8,673 nt of DNA, from contig CALKYL010000285.1 of assembly GCA_938003515.1 (NCBI GenBank), forward strand, positions 1-8,673. Reading direction: 5' to 3'. Every line of letters begins with the position of its first letter. Position 1 is the first letter of the stretch. Position numbers and translations under genes: made by a program. Of the stretch, positions 7,389 through 8,673 are shown piece after piece. Source of the stretch: an uncultured bacterium (GTDB taxonomy: Bacteria > Planctomycetota > UBA1135 > UBA2386). A model generated the notes under the pieces. The model did not search any database. It had not been told where the DNA came from and saw only the letters and a list, made by a program, of their open reading frames with translations.

Positions 7389-8673
7389 ATGAACCACAAG
7401 CGATTCCCGATCTCGGCCCTGACGACCTGCGCCGCGGCGCTGGCGCTCGGCGGCGCGCTCGCCGCGCAGGCTGCGCAGCCGACAGGCGGCCAGACCCAGG
7501 AGCAACGCAGCCAGGAGCCAAAGGGCGGCAAGCAGACGTTCGGCGCGGTGGCGGACGACATCCAGAAGCAGCTGCAGCAGAGCCTCGCGGAGCTCGCGGC
7601 GCTGCGCGAGCGCATCGCCGACGAGAAGCTGCCGCTGACCGAGGAGCTTCGCACGCTCGAGGCGCAGCTGCTGGCTCAGCGCAGCGAATACCAGAGCGTC
7701 ACGCGCCTGCTCGACTCGCGCACGCTCGACCTCGGCAACCTGAAGACCGAGCTGGAGCAGCGGCGCACGCAGTCGGCTTACCTGTCCAACCTGCTCGGCG
7801 AATACAATCGCAACTTCGAGTCGCGGCTGCACATCACCGAGACGCAGCGCTACCAGCGACAGCTCGAGGCCGCGCGTCTGGCCCTCGAGAACACCGGCAT
7901 GCCCGAGCGCGAGCTGTTCGAGACGCAGCTGACGGTCGTCGAGGACTCGATCGCGCAGCTCGACGAGGCCCTCGGCGGCGCGCGCTTCGAAGGCCGGGCC
8001 GTGTGCAACGGCATCGTCAAGCCGGGCACGTTCGTGCTGCTCGGCCCGACCGCGTTGTTCCGGTCGGCCGACGGCCTCGAGATCGGGGCCGCCGAGGAGC
8101 GGCTGGGCTCGCAGGAGCCGACCGTCATTTCGTATTCCGACCCCCAGGACCGGGACGCCGCGGCGCAGCTCGCGCTCGGCACCGGCGGCGCCTTCCCGCT
8201 CGACACGACGCTCGGCAACGCGCAGAAGGTCGAGTCGATCAAGGAGTCGTGGTGGGAGCACGTGCAGAAGGGCGGGGCGATCATGGTCCCGATGGCGGTG
8301 CTGGCCGGCGCCGCGCTGCTCGTGGTCCTGCTGAAGTGGCTGTCGCTGCTGTTCGTGCGCCGGCCGACGAAGAAGCAGATCGCCCAGCTGATCGACTACG
8401 TCGACGGCAGCGACTACGCGTCGGCCGTCGAGCACGCCGAGTCGATGCCGGGGCCCGCGGGCCGCATGCTCGAGGCCGGCGCGCGCCACCTCGGCGAGCC
8501 GCGGGAGCTGGTCGAGGAGGTGATGTTCGAGCGCGTGCTCGCGTCGCGGCTCAAGCTCGGCAGCTGGCTCCCGTTCGTCGCGATCTGCGCGACGTCCGCG
8601 CCCCTGCTCGGCCTGATCGGCACCGTCACCGGTATCATGAACACGTTCTCGCTTATGACCGAGTTCGGGCCGT
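7389..8673 (+). CDS. TtpC-like MotA/TolQ/ExbB proton-channel family protein, 3'-truncated by the window
   Basis: The gene is open to the right edge, giving 428 residues plus one base. It starts with a signal peptide (core about 10-25, ALAAQ) and a Gln-rich linker. A periplasmic coiled coil spans about 50-200 (QLQQSLAELAALRERIADEK and following). A small domain then leads to FPLDTTLGN (near 269-277) and EHVQKGGAIMVPM, entering a membrane segment at about 298-322. A cytoplasmic stretch precedes a second membrane segment with APLLGLIGTVTGIMNTF (404-420). This is the ExbB/TolQ/MotA signature; Thr412 matches the GTV threonine of E. coli ExbB (GLFGTVWGIMN). A long periplasmic N-terminus before the ExbB core is the mark of TtpC, the extra ExbB-like subunit of TonB2 systems. 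It presumably helps the proton-driven motor power the receptor encoded just upstream. The third membrane segment should lie beyond the edge, followed by ExbB, ExbD and TonB genes if the cluster is canonical. Cys14 is not in a lipobox. Confidence 0.9.
   Translation, partial: MNHKRFPISALTTCAAALALGGALAAQAAQPTGGQTQEQRSQEPKGGKQTFGAVADDIQKQLQQSLAELAALRERIADEKLPLTEELRTLEAQLLAQRSEYQSVTRLLDSRTLDLGNLKTELEQRRTQSAYLSNLLGEYNRNFESRLHITETQRYQRQLEAARLALENTGMPERELFETQLTVVEDSIAQLDEALGGARFEGRAVCNGIVKPGTFVLLGPTALFRSADGLEIGAAEERLGSQEPTVISYSDPQDRDAAAQLALGTGGAFPLDTTLGNAQKVESIKESWWEHVQKGGAIMVPMAVLAGAALLVVLLKWLSLLFVRRPTKKQIAQLIDYVDGSDYASAVEHAESMPGPAGRMLEAGARHLGEPRELVEEVMFERVLASRLKLGSWLPFVAICATSAPLLGLIGTVTGIMNTFSLMTEFGP

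Noticed and set aside
7389..7474. Lipoprotein signal around Cys14 of the TtpC-like protein
   Set aside because: The residues before the cysteine (LTT) do not fit a lipobox, and an ordinary signal peptide cut near Ala26 explains the segment.

Overview
The window is a GC-rich, gene-dense stretch with five protein-coding genes, all on the + strand. The last gene runs off the right edge. I see no RNA genes, mobile elements, integrases or CRISPR. The organism has an outer membrane: there is a TonB-dependent receptor, a lipoprotein with an outer-membrane-type lipobox, and parts of a TonB energising complex. Third codon positions are almost all G or C. Planctomycetota is my preferred guess for the lineage. 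It rests on the end module of the first gene, which resembles exported proteins I recall from that phylum, and on weak or absent Shine-Dalgarno sites. This is inference; other high-GC Gram-negative phyla are not excluded.

Layout: 106-2106 encodes a secreted, very acidic, predicted beta-helix protein with unusually uniform codon use. A 126-bp gap follows with two strong hairpins, probably the transcriptional boundary. From 2233 the genes are tightly packed: a helical-repeat lipoprotein (2233-3531), a TonB-dependent receptor overlapping it by four bases (3528-6512), a DUF3450 periplasmic coiled-coil protein (6556-7374), and a TtpC-like ExbB/TolQ/MotA-family protein (7389 to the right edge).

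Working together: DUF3450 followed by a TtpC-like ExbB protein is the hallmark start of the TonB2-type energising cluster known from vibrios and other gammaproteobacteria, where ExbB, ExbD, TonB and a TPR protein follow. Here that module sits directly behind its own receptor and a lipoprotein. The window therefore looks like a self-contained outer-membrane uptake locus: receptor, candidate lipoprotein partner, and the beginning of a dedicated motor. The beta-helix protein may be a surface or periplasmic accessory. The substrate cannot be read from the sequence, and the rest of the motor should lie just downstream.
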